Positions 26,860 to 35,442 are shown, counted from the first letter of the stretch. The stretch: 38,554 nucleotides of DNA from Acidithrix ferrooxidans (GCF_000949295.1 NZ_JXYS01000062.1:1-38554), one strand, 5' to 3'. A program made the numbers and translations. The notes: generated by a model not told the origin, from the sequence alone.

Positions 26860-26994
26860 ATGAAGAGAACTTTTCAGCCTAACAATAGGAAGCGCTCGAA
26901 AAAGCACGGATTTAGACACCGTATGTCTACAAGAGCAGGTAGAGCCGTTCTCAAAGCCCGTCGACTCAAGGGTAGAGTAAATATTAGCGCTTAG
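26860..26994 (+). CDS. rpmH: 50S ribosomal protein L34
   Basis: A 44-aa basic protein, [20 protein letters not shown] at the start and [10 protein letters not shown] at the end, which is textbook L34. ATG is preceded by GGAG at about nine bases. It is the first gene of the rightward rpmH-rnpA-yidD-yidC-jag-rsmG block, divergent from dnaA as in most bacteria. The 263-bp gap to rnpA is unusually wide. Confidence 0.97.
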   Translation: MKRTFQPNNRKRSKKHGFRHRMSTRAGRAVLKARRLKGRVNISA

Positions 26995-27257
26995 GGATTA
27001 ATGGATCTTTTTGATCATAGTCACCGCCCATATAGATCTAAATTTCATAGATAGCTCGATTTAATCTCTAAGTTTGCTCGATTTTTTTTACGAAATTGCC
27101 AGTTATTTAGGTAGCAAAATTAGTATCGACCGCAAAATTGAGTGTTGTTGTGGCAGTTTTGTAATATTTTTGCTATTTAATTTCAGTCTTGGCATTGCAA
27201 ATCGTTGCAATAGATGATTTTGAGTTTATGTTCACAAGGTGACGTCCCTAGGTTTGT
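26995..27257. other. Wide A/T-rich rpmH-rnpA spacer
   Basis: 263 bases of A/T-rich sequence without a gene. A small GATC-TTTTT-GATC hairpin (27005-27017) follows the rpmH stop by about 10 bases and could attenuate or terminate transcription. That would imply a separate promoter for rnpA in the remaining spacer. Neither is certain. Confidence 0.3.
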
Positions 27258-27617
27258 TTGGCGGAGTTGTTATTTCAGCGAGAGTTAATTGTGGACTCGA
27301 TTAGAGAATCAAAGGACTTTCAAGAGGTTAGAAACCTTGGCAAACGCAGCCGAAAGCAGTGTTTGGCCCTTAGTTATCTCAATAAGGGCTCAGAGCTGTC
27401 GATCGGAATGGCAGTTCCAAGGAAGGTCGGCAAGGCTCACGTTCGAAATAAGATTCGGCGGCGAGTAAGGGAGATATTTCGTAGTCGCGAAGATGCTATA
27501 GGCTCTGGTATGTACGTTATATCTGTCTATCCTGGCGCCCATCTTCTGAGCTATGACGATCTCAAAGAGATGCTAGAAGATTTGATCGAGATTGTCAAGA
27601 AGAAAGCCATGGCCTAG
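27258..27617 (+). CDS. rnpA: Ribonuclease P protein component
   Basis: The basic protein cofactor of RNase P, which binds the catalytic RNA and pre-tRNA leader. The RNR motif is present as AHVRNKIRRRVREIFR (residues 60-75), preceded by SIGMAVPRKVGKA. The reading frame opens at TTG 27258 (119 aa). GTG 27291, with GAGAG seven bases upstream, gives 108 aa beginning DSIRESKDF and fits the family start better. It lies upstream of yidD and yidC, as usual. Confidence 0.93.
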   Translation: MAELLFQRELIVDSIRESKDFQEVRNLGKRSRKQCLALSYLNKGSELSIGMAVPRKVGKAHVRNKIRRRVREIFRSREDAIGSGMYVISVYPGAHLLSYDDLKEMLEDLIEIVKKKAMA

Positions 27618-27659
27618 TTGAGTTCCATGGTCGTAGTCCTAAGGTGAAGGTTTTTTGAG

Positions 27660-27893
27660 ATGAAGAAGTTAGTGCTTGGTGCCATAGCAGGCTACCAAAA
27701 GGTTAGATTTGGCAGAGTGTCGCCTTGTCGCTACTTTCCTTCGTGCTCAGACTATAGCATTGAGGCAATTGAGACACATGGTTTAGCCAAAGGCGTTGGT
27801 CTTTCGCTCAAGCGTATAGCAAGATGTAATCCATTTGGTGGATCTGGGTTTGACCCAGTACCCGAAGCGAACGGTAAAAAGGTAGTTCGATGA
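27660..27893 (+). CDS. yidD: Membrane protein insertion efficiency factor YidD
   Basis: A 77-aa YidD/Haemolysin-domain protein with the invariant [17 protein letters not shown] and [17 protein letters not shown] stretches, including the conserved cysteines. It is membrane-associated and assists YidC-dependent insertion. It overlaps yidC by four bases (ATGA), so the two are translationally coupled. Confidence 0.95.
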   Translation: MKKLVLGAIAGYQKVRFGRVSPCRYFPSCSDYSIEAIETHGLAKGVGLSLKRIARCNPFGGSGFDPVPEANGKKVVR

Positions 27894-28891
27894 CTTATTT
27901 GGGTGATTTATTCAAGCCCCTATTCGACTTAATTGCAGGGCTAATCGCCTTCTATTATGGGTTTTTGCATAGTTACTCCCTATCAATTGGCCTGTTAACT
28001 GTAACGGTTATGGCTTTTTTGTGGCCCCTTACCGCCATGAGTACCAGATCGATGATCTCCATGCAAAAGTTGCAGCCTGAACTTAAAGCTCTTCAAGCTA
28101 AGCATAAGGGCGATAAGGTACGGCAAAATGAAGAGATGCAAAGGCTCTTTAAGGAAAATAAGGTTTCGCCAGCCGGTGGATGTCTGCCAATGCTATTGCA
28201 GTTTCCTGTTCTCTTTGTCATGTACGACGTTATTCGTGGACTTACCAACAAGTTGCCCAACGGTACCGCGGCACCTAAGTACGTGGGTCAGTCGACTTTG
28301 ATCTATAAGAACCTAAAGGCCTCCAATGGCAATATGCACTCCATCGGACTGAATTTAGGTACTGCTGCTACGCACGTTCACACTGGTTTTATCAATGCTC
28401 TTCCTTATTACGGACTAGTCGCATTGGCGATTGGTCTGGTATTTCTATCAACCTGGCAGATTTACTCCAAAAATCCAGCTGCTGCAAATGCAAACCCGCA
28501 GCAGGCTGCGATTATGAAGTATTCGCCCCTAATTTATGGTGTAATTTACATAGGCATTCCAGCCGGTGTAAACCTTTACTTTGTAGTTTCGTCACTATTT
28601 AGAATTGTCCAGCAAGAGTTTATGTGGAGGAGAGATCCGGTTCTAAGGAGCCATTCAATCGATGCACGTAAGCAGGCCGATGAGATTAAAGCTCAGAAGG
28701 CTGCTGGGACATATGTGGCGCCTCCAAAGGTAGGTTTCATGGATCGAATGAAAGAGGCTCAGGGCCAGACCCAACCGAAGAATTCGGGAAATGGCGGAAC
28801 TCCTCGTTCGGGAGGTGGAACTACTCCACCAAGACCGCGTCCAGCGACAAGTCGCAATGGTAACTCGCAAGCCAAGAAAAAGAAACGCTAG
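27890..28891 (+). CDS. yidC: Membrane insertase YidC
   Basis: A 333-aa Oxa1/YidC insertase of the short Gram-positive type, without the large periplasmic domain of proteobacteria. It has transmembrane helices at about 17-50, the cytoplasmic coiled hairpin [20 protein letters not shown], then helices around 93-120, 175-190 and 215-240. The conserved hydrophilic-groove arginine is most likely R51 in STRSM. The 70-residue C-terminal tail is Gly/Pro/Arg-rich and ends in KKKKR, suitable for ribosome contact. It inserts membrane proteins alone or with SecYEG. Confidence 0.95.
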   Translation: MTYLGDLFKPLFDLIAGLIAFYYGFLHSYSLSIGLLTVTVMAFLWPLTAMSTRSMISMQKLQPELKALQAKHKGDKVRQNEEMQRLFKENKVSPAGGCLPMLLQFPVLFVMYDVIRGLTNKLPNGTAAPKYVGQSTLIYKNLKASNGNMHSIGLNLGTAATHVHTGFINALPYYGLVALAIGLVFLSTWQIYSKNPAAANANPQQAAIMKYSPLIYGVIYIGIPAGVNLYFVVSSLFRIVQQEFMWRRDPVLRSHSIDARKQADEIKAQKAAGTYVAPPKVGFMDRMKEAQGQTQPKNSGNGGTPRSGGGTTPPRPRPATSRNGNSQAKKKKR

Positions 28892-28935
28892 TTTGTTGCG
28901 GCTTTTATAGAATTCAAAGAGGATTAAATCAAGAT

Positions 28936-29931
28936 ATGGAATGGGTAGAGACTACAGGTCGATCTGTCGAGGAGGCAATGACAGCCGCTCTTGACCTTTT
29001 AGGGGTTGACGAGAGTGAGATTGATTTCGAAGTATTAGAGGAGCCAAAGACTGGCATGTTTGGTCGGACAAAGCGTGAAGCTAGAATTCGCGTTAGAGTT
29101 AAACCAAATATTCCTCGTTCCAAGGATGCTGCTCGCAGGACTAGGCGTCGGCGTGAGCGACCTGGTGGCTCCAGTGAACGAACATCGACCTCTAATGAGC
29201 GACCAACTGCTTCAAATTCAAGTACTCACACTAGCTCCAATGGCAGAGGGCGTTCAGAGGCTGCTTCAATCAACAATGAGAAGAACAACTATGAAAAGAG
29301 CGATGTTGTTGAAGAACGAGAAACTCCTGCTAGAGAAGTTTCAAATGAACGTAACGGAAGAAGGGTTCCAACAAAGATGACTGAAGAGGACTATCAAGAT
29401 GAAGTCGAGGAGGCCATTCCGTTGGTCGATCAGGCGGGAGCTGCTCAAGAGTTTCTGGCTGGTTTGATGAGGGAGTTTCACATCCCAGGGCAGATCTCTG
29501 TTTCATCAATGGAAGACGACCAAATATCGATCGATATAACTGGAGATGCGAATTTTGGCCTTTTAATTGGACCTAAGGGGCTTGTAATGGCCTCAGTTCA
29601 AGAGTTGGCTAGAGCTTCGGTTCAAAATCGATTTCGTCGTGCCAATGCTCGAATCAATGTGGACATAGCGGGTTTTAGAGAGCGACGTCGAACTTCCTTG
29701 GAAGCCTTTGCTATCTCTGTAGCGAACCAAGTTAAGGTTTCTGATCGTCAAAAGGCTCTTGAAGCGATGAATTCATCGGATCGAAAGATTGTCCATGACG
29801 TTTTGAATGATATGGAAGGTATCTTTACCCGTTCAGAGGGGCGTGAACCACGTCGCTATGTTGTGGTGTCGCCTAGGCCATGGGAGTCAAATGGCGACTC
29901 TGAAGATTTTGACCGTGACCGTGACCGATAG
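28936..29931 (+). CDS. jag: Jag/KhpB RNA-binding protein
   Basis: A 331-aa protein in the standard place after yidC. Residues 1-55 are the Jag_N domain (WVETTGRSVEEAMTAALDLL, PKTGMFG). An acidic/Ser/Asn-rich, low-complexity linker fills about 60-160 and is longer than in firmicute Jag. The KH domain (SIDITGDANFGLLIGPKG) and R3H domain (about 250-310, RRTSLEAFAISVA, ending PRRYVVVSP) follow. In other bacteria KhpB works with KhpA on small RNAs and cell elongation. The next gene, rsmG, starts 17 bp downstream. Confidence 0.92.
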   Translation: MEWVETTGRSVEEAMTAALDLLGVDESEIDFEVLEEPKTGMFGRTKREARIRVRVKPNIPRSKDAARRTRRRRERPGGSSERTSTSNERPTASNSSTHTSSNGRGRSEAASINNEKNNYEKSDVVEERETPAREVSNERNGRRVPTKMTEEDYQDEVEEAIPLVDQAGAAQEFLAGLMREFHIPGQISVSSMEDDQISIDITGDANFGLLIGPKGLVMASVQELARASVQNRFRRANARINVDIAGFRERRRTSLEAFAISVANQVKVSDRQKALEAMNSSDRKIVHDVLNDMEGIFTRSEGREPRRYVVVSPRPWESNGDSEDFDRDRDR

Positions 29932-29948
29932 GGTACGGTAGTCAAACT

Positions 29949-30587
29949 ATGACAGATGCCTCAATTTCTGATTCCTTGGAGCCTTGGTATCAAGAGAGTC
30001 GGTTGATTGGCGGGATCGGTTCCGATAGCTTAGAAAAATTGCTAGAGATGGCCTCGAACTACATCGATGTAGTTCGAGGCCATCTTGGTTCGGGTAACCT
30101 TTCGATTTTAGATCTCGGCTCTGGAGTTGGTATTCCGGGATTATTGATGGCCCTTTTAGACGACGCTTTATTTGTTACTTTGGTCGATGGAATGGCGAAA
30201 CGCTCTGCATTAGCAAGTCGATACTCGATAGAGTTCGCTTTAGCGGATCGATTGATCGCTCGAAACGGACGGGCTGAAGAGCTAGGAGATGTTCTTGGAC
30301 GCTTCGACTGTGTGGTTGCTAGGTGTTTTGGAGCACCTCCGATATTGGCAGAGATAGCATCGGGTTTTATTAGACCCGGTGGGATCTTGCTAGCTAGCGA
30401 ACCACCGACGCCCACCGACGCCCAAGGCGTCGACAATACACGTTGGTCTTTAGCGGGACTTTCTAAACTTGGTTTTGGAGTTCCTACATTTGTTCATTTA
30501 GATTTTCACTTTGTAGTTATCCCCAAGCTCCAGGATCGTGTTAGAGGCCGTGCTTTTCGAAATATAGTGAAGAATCCACTCTGGTGA
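29949..30587 (+). CDS. rsmG: 16S rRNA 7-methylguanosine methyltransferase RsmG
   Basis: A 212-aa Rossmann methyltransferase that uses SAM to methylate G527 of 16S rRNA. The SAM site is LSILDLGSGVGIPGLLMALL (about residues 51-70), then VTLVDGMAKRSAL and DCVVARCFGAPPILAEIASG. It is the last gene of the rpmH-led block, a common position beside parAB. Its codons 33-46 lie in a perfect 40-bp palindrome (listed separately). A hairpin follows the stop codon. Confidence 0.93.
   Translation: MTDASISDSLEPWYQESRLIGGIGSDSLEKLLEMASNYIDVVRGHLGSGNLSILDLGSGVGIPGLLMALLDDALFVTLVDGMAKRSALASRYSIEFALADRLIARNGRAEELGDVLGRFDCVVARCFGAPPILAEIASGFIRPGGILLASEPPTPTDAQGVDNTRWSLAGLSKLGFGVPTFVHLDFHFVVIPKLQDRVRGRAFRNIVKNPLW
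30046..30085. repeat. Perfect 40-bp palindrome inside rsmG
   Basis: The two 20-base arms, starting AGATGGCCTCGAACT, are exact reverse complements with no spacer; the centre is ATCGAT at 30063-30068. It encodes residues E33-L46 of RsmG without breaking the frame. Long perfect palindromes are usually unstable in replicating DNA, so its retention in a gene is notable. In mRNA it would form a very stable hairpin. I see no second copy in the window. Confidence 0.97.
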
Positions 30588-30624
30588 CCTAAGGCCGCTA
30601 AAGGGCTATCAGAGGCCCTTAGGT
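30587..30624 (+). terminator. Hairpin at the rsmG 3' end
   Basis: ACCTAAGGCC (30587-30596) pairs with GGCCCTTAGGT (30614-30624) with a single bulge, closing a 17-base loop. The position, just after the rsmG stop and facing the convergent parB, fits a transcription terminator. No run of T follows, so it may instead protect the 3' end. Confidence 0.5.
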
Positions 30625-30794
30625 TGGTAGACGTCTTCTGTAGGGTTCCACCTATCCGTTTTCGAGGTTTCAGGGCCTTTTTGGTGAGTTTGGATCCGCT
30701 TTGGCTGGTTGCCTAGCCGCCGTTATCTTTGTAGCGATCTTGCTATACGGCGCCCAAAGAGTAATCTTCCGGACGCCATATTTTTTGGATATGT

Positions 30795-31679
30795 CTATTC
30801 CTTTTCATCTTCGATGAGTTGTTCGGTGATTCGTTTGAGGTCTTCGAGGTTATCGAATTCTATGACTACCCTTCCTTTTGACTTTGGTGAGTTCGATTTG
30901 GGCATTTGCACTTCGACCTTGGTATCTAGTAGGTCGACCAAGATTTTCTCGAGTTCCATAATGCCAGCGGGTTTAAATTGTTTCGTGTCTTTTTTTGGTT
31001 TGCCGACCTTAGGCACATTGTTTTCTCCAAGAAGTGCCTCAAGTGCCCTTACTGAGAGGTCTTCCTCGACGATTCTCTTTGCGTATTGTTCTTGCTGCGT
31101 GCGATCGCTTATGGAAAGTAGCAGACGAGCGTGGCCAGGTGAGATGCGTCGTTCTACTAAGAGTCGCTGGGCATTTGCCGGTAGTTGCAGTAGCCTCATA
31201 GAATTTGTTATTACCGCACGCGACTTTCCAATTCGGGTTGCAAGAGTTTCATGGGTGAATGCGAACTCTTCAATCAGGCTCTGGTAGGCCATCGCCTCTT
31301 CGATTGGATTTAGATCCTCTCGATGCAGGTTTTCTACCAGAGCTTGCTCTAGCGACATCTTGGAGTCGGCCTGTTGTACTATTGCAGGTACCGTATCTAA
31401 TCCAACCCGTCGGGCGGCTCTCCAGCGGCGCTCCCCCGCAATGATTTGGTATTGTCCTTCTTCTATCTCGTGTACCAGGATTGGTTGAATGATTCCCATC
31501 GCGCCTATCGATGCGGCAAGGCTCGAGAGAGCTTCTTCATCGAAGGATTTGCGCGGTTGATCGGGGTTGGGTCGAATGTGCGATGTGGGAATCTCTTTGT
31601 AAGTTGCTTGGCGATCTTGTGACTCACCTTGGGGTATCAGGGAACCAAGTCCCCTACCGAGTCCAGCCTTTCGTACCAT
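30795..31679 (-). CDS. parB: Chromosome partitioning protein ParB
   Basis: A 294-aa CTPase and parS-binding protein. The N-terminal nuclease-like CTP domain includes NPDQPRKSFD and AGERRWRAARRVGL (about residues 80-93). The helix-turn-helix DNA-binding region holds HRLARI-type helices, here HETLATRIGKSRAVITNSMR and RRISPGHARLLL. The C-terminal dimerisation helix follows. It overlaps the parA stop by one base (TGATG). Two consensus parS sites lie nearby at 32473 and 33544. Together with ParA it segregates the newly replicated origin. Confidence 0.96.
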   Translation of the reverse strand: MVRKAGLGRGLGSLIPQGESQDRQATYKEIPTSHIRPNPDQPRKSFDEEALSSLAASIGAMGIIQPILVHEIEEGQYQIIAGERRWRAARRVGLDTVPAIVQQADSKMSLEQALVENLHREDLNPIEEAMAYQSLIEEFAFTHETLATRIGKSRAVITNSMRLLQLPANAQRLLVERRISPGHARLLLSISDRTQQEQYAKRIVEEDLSVRALEALLGENNVPKVGKPKKDTKQFKPAGIMELEKILVDLLDTKVEVQMPKSNSPKSKGRVVIEFDNLEDLKRITEQLIEDEKE

Positions 31680-32458
31680 CAGTCTATTTCCTTGGCTAGT
31701 TCGCGATAGGCCACTGCCCCACGGGATATGGGGTCAAATACTGTAATTGGTTGTCCATAGGAGGGCGCTTCAGAGAGTCTCACGGAACGAGGAATCACTG
31801 TTTTGCAGACGATCTGTGGATAGTGCGATTGTACGTCTGCGGCTACCTGTTCGGCTAGTTTGGTTCGAGAGTCGTACATAGTGAGCACTATATGGGTAAC
31901 CTCGAGGGTTGGATTGAGGTTAGATTTTACAAGCTTTACGTTTCGGAAGAGTTGGGTGAGTCCTTCTAATGCATAATATTCGCACTGAATGGGAACAAGG
32001 ACCTCGGCAGCAGCAACAAGTGCATTGATGGTCAGGAGGCCGAGAGACGGTGGACAGTCGATAATGATGAGGTCAAATTCGTCCGAGACTTCATCGAGCG
32101 TCCTCTTGAGGCGATTCTCGCGACTGAGTTGGCTTACCAATTCGATCTCTGCACCGGCCAAATCTATGTTAGCTGGTAGAACGAAGAGGTTTTTGACAGC
32201 GGTTGGTTCGATTGCATCCTCAATGGGTACATCATGAAGAAGGACGTCGTAGACAGTAGTGGCTAGAGCTCTAATGTCGATTCCCATACCGGTACTCGCG
32301 TTACCTTGGGGATCTAGGTCTATCACCAGGACGCGTTTTCCCGATTCGGCGATTGCGGCTGCTAGATTTACCGAAGTGGTAGTTTTCCCTACCCCACCCT
32401 TTTGGTTAGCGATGGCGATGATTCTAGTTTGATTATCAGTCACGGTCTCCCCGTCCAT
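31679..32458 (-). CDS. parA: Chromosome partitioning ATPase ParA
   Basis: A 259-aa deviant Walker-type ATPase. The P-loop is NQKGGVGKTTTSVNLA with the signature lysine, followed by VLVIDLDPQGNAS and, later, DLIIIDCPPSLGLLT. It forms gradients on the nucleoid that move ParB-parS complexes. ATG 32458 has no clear ribosome site; GTG 32443 (five codons in) follows GGGGAG closely and may be the true start. A parS site lies 14 bp upstream of the ATG, so ParB binding there probably represses or tunes the operon. Confidence 0.96.
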   Translation of the reverse strand: MDGETVTDNQTRIIAIANQKGGVGKTTTSVNLAAAIAESGKRVLVIDLDPQGNASTGMGIDIRALATTVYDVLLHDVPIEDAIEPTAVKNLFVLPANIDLAGAEIELVSQLSRENRLKRTLDEVSDEFDLIIIDCPPSLGLLTINALVAAAEVLVPIQCEYYALEGLTQLFRNVKLVKSNLNPTLEVTHIVLTMYDSRTKLAEQVAADVQSHYPQIVCKTVIPRSVRLSEAPSYGQPITVFDPISRGAVAYRELAKEID

Positions 32459-32472
32459 ACATTTACGGCATT

Positions 32473-32488
32473 TGTTTCACGTGAAACA
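32473..32488. promoter_or_regulatory. parS: parS site upstream of parA
   Basis: TGTTTCACGTGAAACA, a perfect 16-bp match to the universal bacterial parS palindrome. It lies 14 bp upstream of the parA start codon, within the expected promoter, so it can serve both as a centromere element and as an operator. Confidence 0.97.
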
Positions 32489-32520
32489 CACATTTGATCG
32501 ATGCCTGCAGCGTTAGTCTT

Positions 32521-32555
32521 TCAAGAAGGATCTTCAAGAAGGATCTTCTAGAAGG
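32521..32555. repeat. 13-bp tandem repeat, 2.7 copies
   Basis: TCAAGAAGGATCT is repeated exactly twice (32521-32533, 32534-32546), followed by the partial, altered copy TCTAGAAGG. It lies about 30 bp beyond the parS site upstream of parA. Function unknown. Confidence 0.9.
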
Positions 32556-32930
32556 TGACGTGAGATTTAGGCGTTTGCTTTGGGCTGCTGGGGCGATATC
32601 TAGTGGTTTCACTTATGTTAGTTAGGCTACACCATTAAGGGTGGCATTGCTACTCGTTTTCGGTGTCGGTTTGCTCTTTTGTCTATTCGGACCTACCTAA
32701 TGGATCGCAACGTTGAGGTAATTTCGATTCGAGATCGCGTAGTGATAGGTACGGCAGTTATCGATCTCATCAATCGATGGTATTTCCGGAATGATTGAGA
32801 TCTCGTTGGGGTATCTCCGATTCGGGTGGATTTGTAAGGTTTTGGCGGCGATCTGAGACTATCTTGATTTCTCGTGAGCTTTTTGCTTTTGCTGTGACAG
32901 TAGTTCGGATTGTCAAGGGGGTAGTGATTG

Positions 32931-32987
32931 GTTGAACCCGTGGCACCGTTGAACCAGTGGCACCGTTGAACCAGTGGCACCGTTGTA
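32931..32987. repeat. 17-bp direct repeats (iteron-like), three copies plus partial
   Basis: GTTGAACCAGTGGCACC occurs at 32948-32964 and 32965-32981. A copy with one change (GTTGAACCCGTGGCACC) sits at 32931-32947, and a partial GTTGTA begins at 32982. The unit length and head-to-tail packing resemble protein-binding iterons. It lies between the two parS sites. Confidence 0.95.
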
Positions 32988-33543
32988 CTAGGCCGAGAAG
33001 GATCTGTTCAAGACGATCTAGTTAGCATTGAATTGCTGGGGGCCATCCTTAGTTTTTGGCTTAGAGTTGGCTACACCGTGATTGTTCTGTTTTTCTCTGT
33101 TGAATCGGGTATTCTATCCAGGTGGCGCGTTTCGAGAAGCGTTTTAATTTTTGTCGAGAGGTATGGTGAGTTGCATTTGAGTGGTTATCTCTATTGATAG
33201 ATCTCTTTGGTTGCGAATCTCGCCGGAGTGGAAGTAAGACCTTAATTGCCCGGGTCTATGGTGATGGGGAGTTCGGGACTTAGAGCGATCCTGTCTTGTT
33301 AGTTATTCCTTTATCTTTTTGGCTAGCTTCTACCTTGTTTTCTGTCTTTAAAATTTTGCCTTCTTTAATGCGTTACCTTCGCCTAGTCAAGTGCTACAAA
33401 GAGTCTTTTTGTTTTTGAATTGGCTATTGGGTGAGGTGATTAGTGGCTTTCTTTTCCAGGGTTTTTCTTAGATATGCCCTGTCAAAGCCATTTTTGGCAT
33501 GTTACCTAACCTATAGTTCGGTGATCATTCGTCAGTGCGATTG

Positions 33544-33559
33544 TGTTTCACGTGAAACA
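33544..33559. promoter_or_regulatory. parS: Second parS site
   Basis: A second perfect TGTTTCACGTGAAACA, extended by one matching base pair on each side (33543-33560). It is about 1.07 kb from the first parS, in non-coding sequence. It increases the ParB loading capacity close to the origin. Confidence 0.97.
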
Positions 33560-33685
33560 CCTATAGCCCTAGGCCTCGGATTATTCTGGCTAGTGACCGG
33601 TCTGCGTCGTCGTATTATTCTGATTGTTTTGCATTTGGTCTGTAGTTAGCCGGTAGTTTGAGTATTTTGTTCAGCAACTAAATAA

Positions 33686-34398
33686 GTTAGGTGCTGGATC
33701 GACCGCTTTCATGGCAGGTATGGTCTCGGCAGATTCTCAGTAGGTGAGATCGATCTAGAAAAGCTGCGCATTCCATTTCGTTCGATATCGATAATACAGG
33801 AGGATGGTTTTGCTCCTGACTACGATCAATATGGCGAACATTACCCCTGGCGATCGGAAGGTCTCTTATGTTTTGGTGTGATCGTTTTTTTGATTCCCCT
33901 TCAAGGGTCTCTTACATTGGTTCGCCGATCAGCCCAAATATCCAGTGCCGAGTTAGTTTCCTTGGCTGTCAATTTTATGTCCAGTCAATTTTCTGGGCTC
34001 TGTCATGGTTGGTTTGGATAGTGGTGACGGGGGAGTTGTTCGATCTTTATTTCGCCGAGAGGCACAAGGTCTTTAGGATCGCGATATCGAGATTTAAAGT
34101 AAGCAACAGAACTAATTGGAAGATTTTCGTAGCAATTGCTCTTTGAGATAGCTTTGTGTTTCTAGGCAACCCGAGGTTGGATCTCCTCCTGGCCAGCAAG
34201 TATTTGGTCCGAAATGTAGCGGAACTAGCCCTAATTGTTCTACCGGGTGTTATAGAGGTACCAGTTGGGATTGGTGCAAAGCATGGCAATCGAAATCCGG
34301 GCTCTTGGTTGGCTGGTTTCGTAGCCATAGGTTGGGCGATAATCGGTTTTGTGTCCATCACCCAGCTTTTTGATAAAGCGGAAGATTGTGCCGTTTAG
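33686..34398 (+). pseudogene. Possible decayed membrane-protein gene
   Basis: Two overlapping plus-strand frames look coding-like but are broken. Frame one (33686-34021) has no start codon at its head and reads GRYGLGRFSVGEIDLEKLR, then QEDGFAPDYDQYGEHYPWRS. Frame two (33820-34398) carries hydrophobic stretches, SIFWALSWLVWIVV and SWLAGFVAIGWAIIGFV. It is interrupted by a single TGA at 34144-34146 with continuing sense sequence on both sides. I recognise no family. It may be a frameshifted, stop-interrupted relic, or chance open sequence in a G/T-rich stretch. Confidence 0.3.
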
Positions 34399-35023
34399 GG
34401 CAGAGGCTATGGTGCGTTATCATCGGATTTAGCTGGTGGTTTGCATAGAACTTTCTTCGTATGGTTCTTAGGGAGTTTTGATGTAGCACGATTTTTTTGT
34501 GTCGTTTGGTTTCGCATTGGTTCATGGGAGGTCATTATGGTGATGGTTTCCATTGGTTTTGCGGTCGATTTGTTGCACCGCAAGGGTGAGGACTAAGGGC
34601 GAGTTGTTCGTTTTGCTTCGCCATGGTTAAGGGGAGGTTGCTGGGTTTGAGCCGGTTGGTAAAGATGGGGTGCATTAGTTGGGGCTTTAGGGTTGGGTCA
34701 GAAGGGGTTTATCCAAGGAACACCCTTTGGTGGATAGAGTTTTGAGTATCTTGCTTCTATGGATATGAGGCTTTTCTAGGAATTGATCCAGAGCTGGGAC
34801 TACTGGTTTGTCCTTCGTTTTAAATGGGTGCCTTGTGTGAGAGCTCTTGGGTTGTATTGAGCGGCGGCTAATGCGGTCGAGGGTTGTCTAGTACCGTGTT
34901 TGAGCGTAATGGAAGTCCTGGTAGATGCTCAAAGACAGATTGTGGATCGGTTTGGTGGTCTCAGGAGCCACTATAAGGACTTCAGGTCGGTGCGACTGTG
35001 GTGTCTAGAAGATGCTTCTGACG

Positions 35024-35079
35024 GCGACTGGTGACTGGTGACTGGCGACTGGCGACTGGCGACTGGCGACTGGCGACTG
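35024..35079. repeat. 7-bp tandem repeat, eight copies
   Basis: Eight head-to-tail copies of GCGACTG, the second and third with T in place of the first C (GTGACTG). It lies in non-coding sequence about 360 bp beyond the HDOD gene's 3' end. A repeat of this type is likely to vary in copy number by slippage. Confidence 0.97.
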
Positions 35080-35442
35080 TTGGTCTTCTTGGATTTATTG
35101 CATTTGTTGTGTGGTTTTGCTAGTCAAAGTGAACCGCTTCAGGATTGGACTATAGCTAAAGTTTCTTGTGCCATCAAGATAGGCTGTCTCTAAGGTTTGT
35201 GGTTGGTTTTAGTAGGTCGTCCCATTTCGCGGCAGCCTTTTGATTGAGATCTCTTTGTCTTGGTGTGGTCGATGGCCATGACAGGATCCCTGGTGTAAGA
35301 GTTTATTCCAGGAGAATTATCCGTGAGTTTTCCGGGATGGTTTCCTGTTTTTCTGAGTGGATGATTTATGCACTTGTGGTTATGTGAGGCGTGCTATTTT
35401 GGGTTTGTGGTGAACTCTACCTGGTGAGGACCTATCTGGTTC

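Larger units (their letters stand above)
32489..35442. other. Gene-poor G/T-rich region between parA and the HDOD gene
   Basis: Almost 3 kb with no intact gene that I can defend. The plus strand is strikingly rich in G and T, as expected for the leading strand right of oriC where no coding constraint applies. It holds a second parS (33544), tandem repeats of 13, 17 and 7 bp, and a possible decayed gene (33686-34398). Open frames such as 33443-33649 have no domain, and that one runs through parS. The stretch from 34400 to 35020 shows nothing. Confidence 0.6.

Noticed and set aside
30405-30430. CCGACGCCCA direct repeat in rsmG
   Set aside because: It is a two-copy coding duplication (Pro-Thr codons) without further structure.
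33443-33649. 68-codon open frame right of parA
   Set aside because: It runs through the parS palindrome, has no recognised domain and no credible ribosome site.
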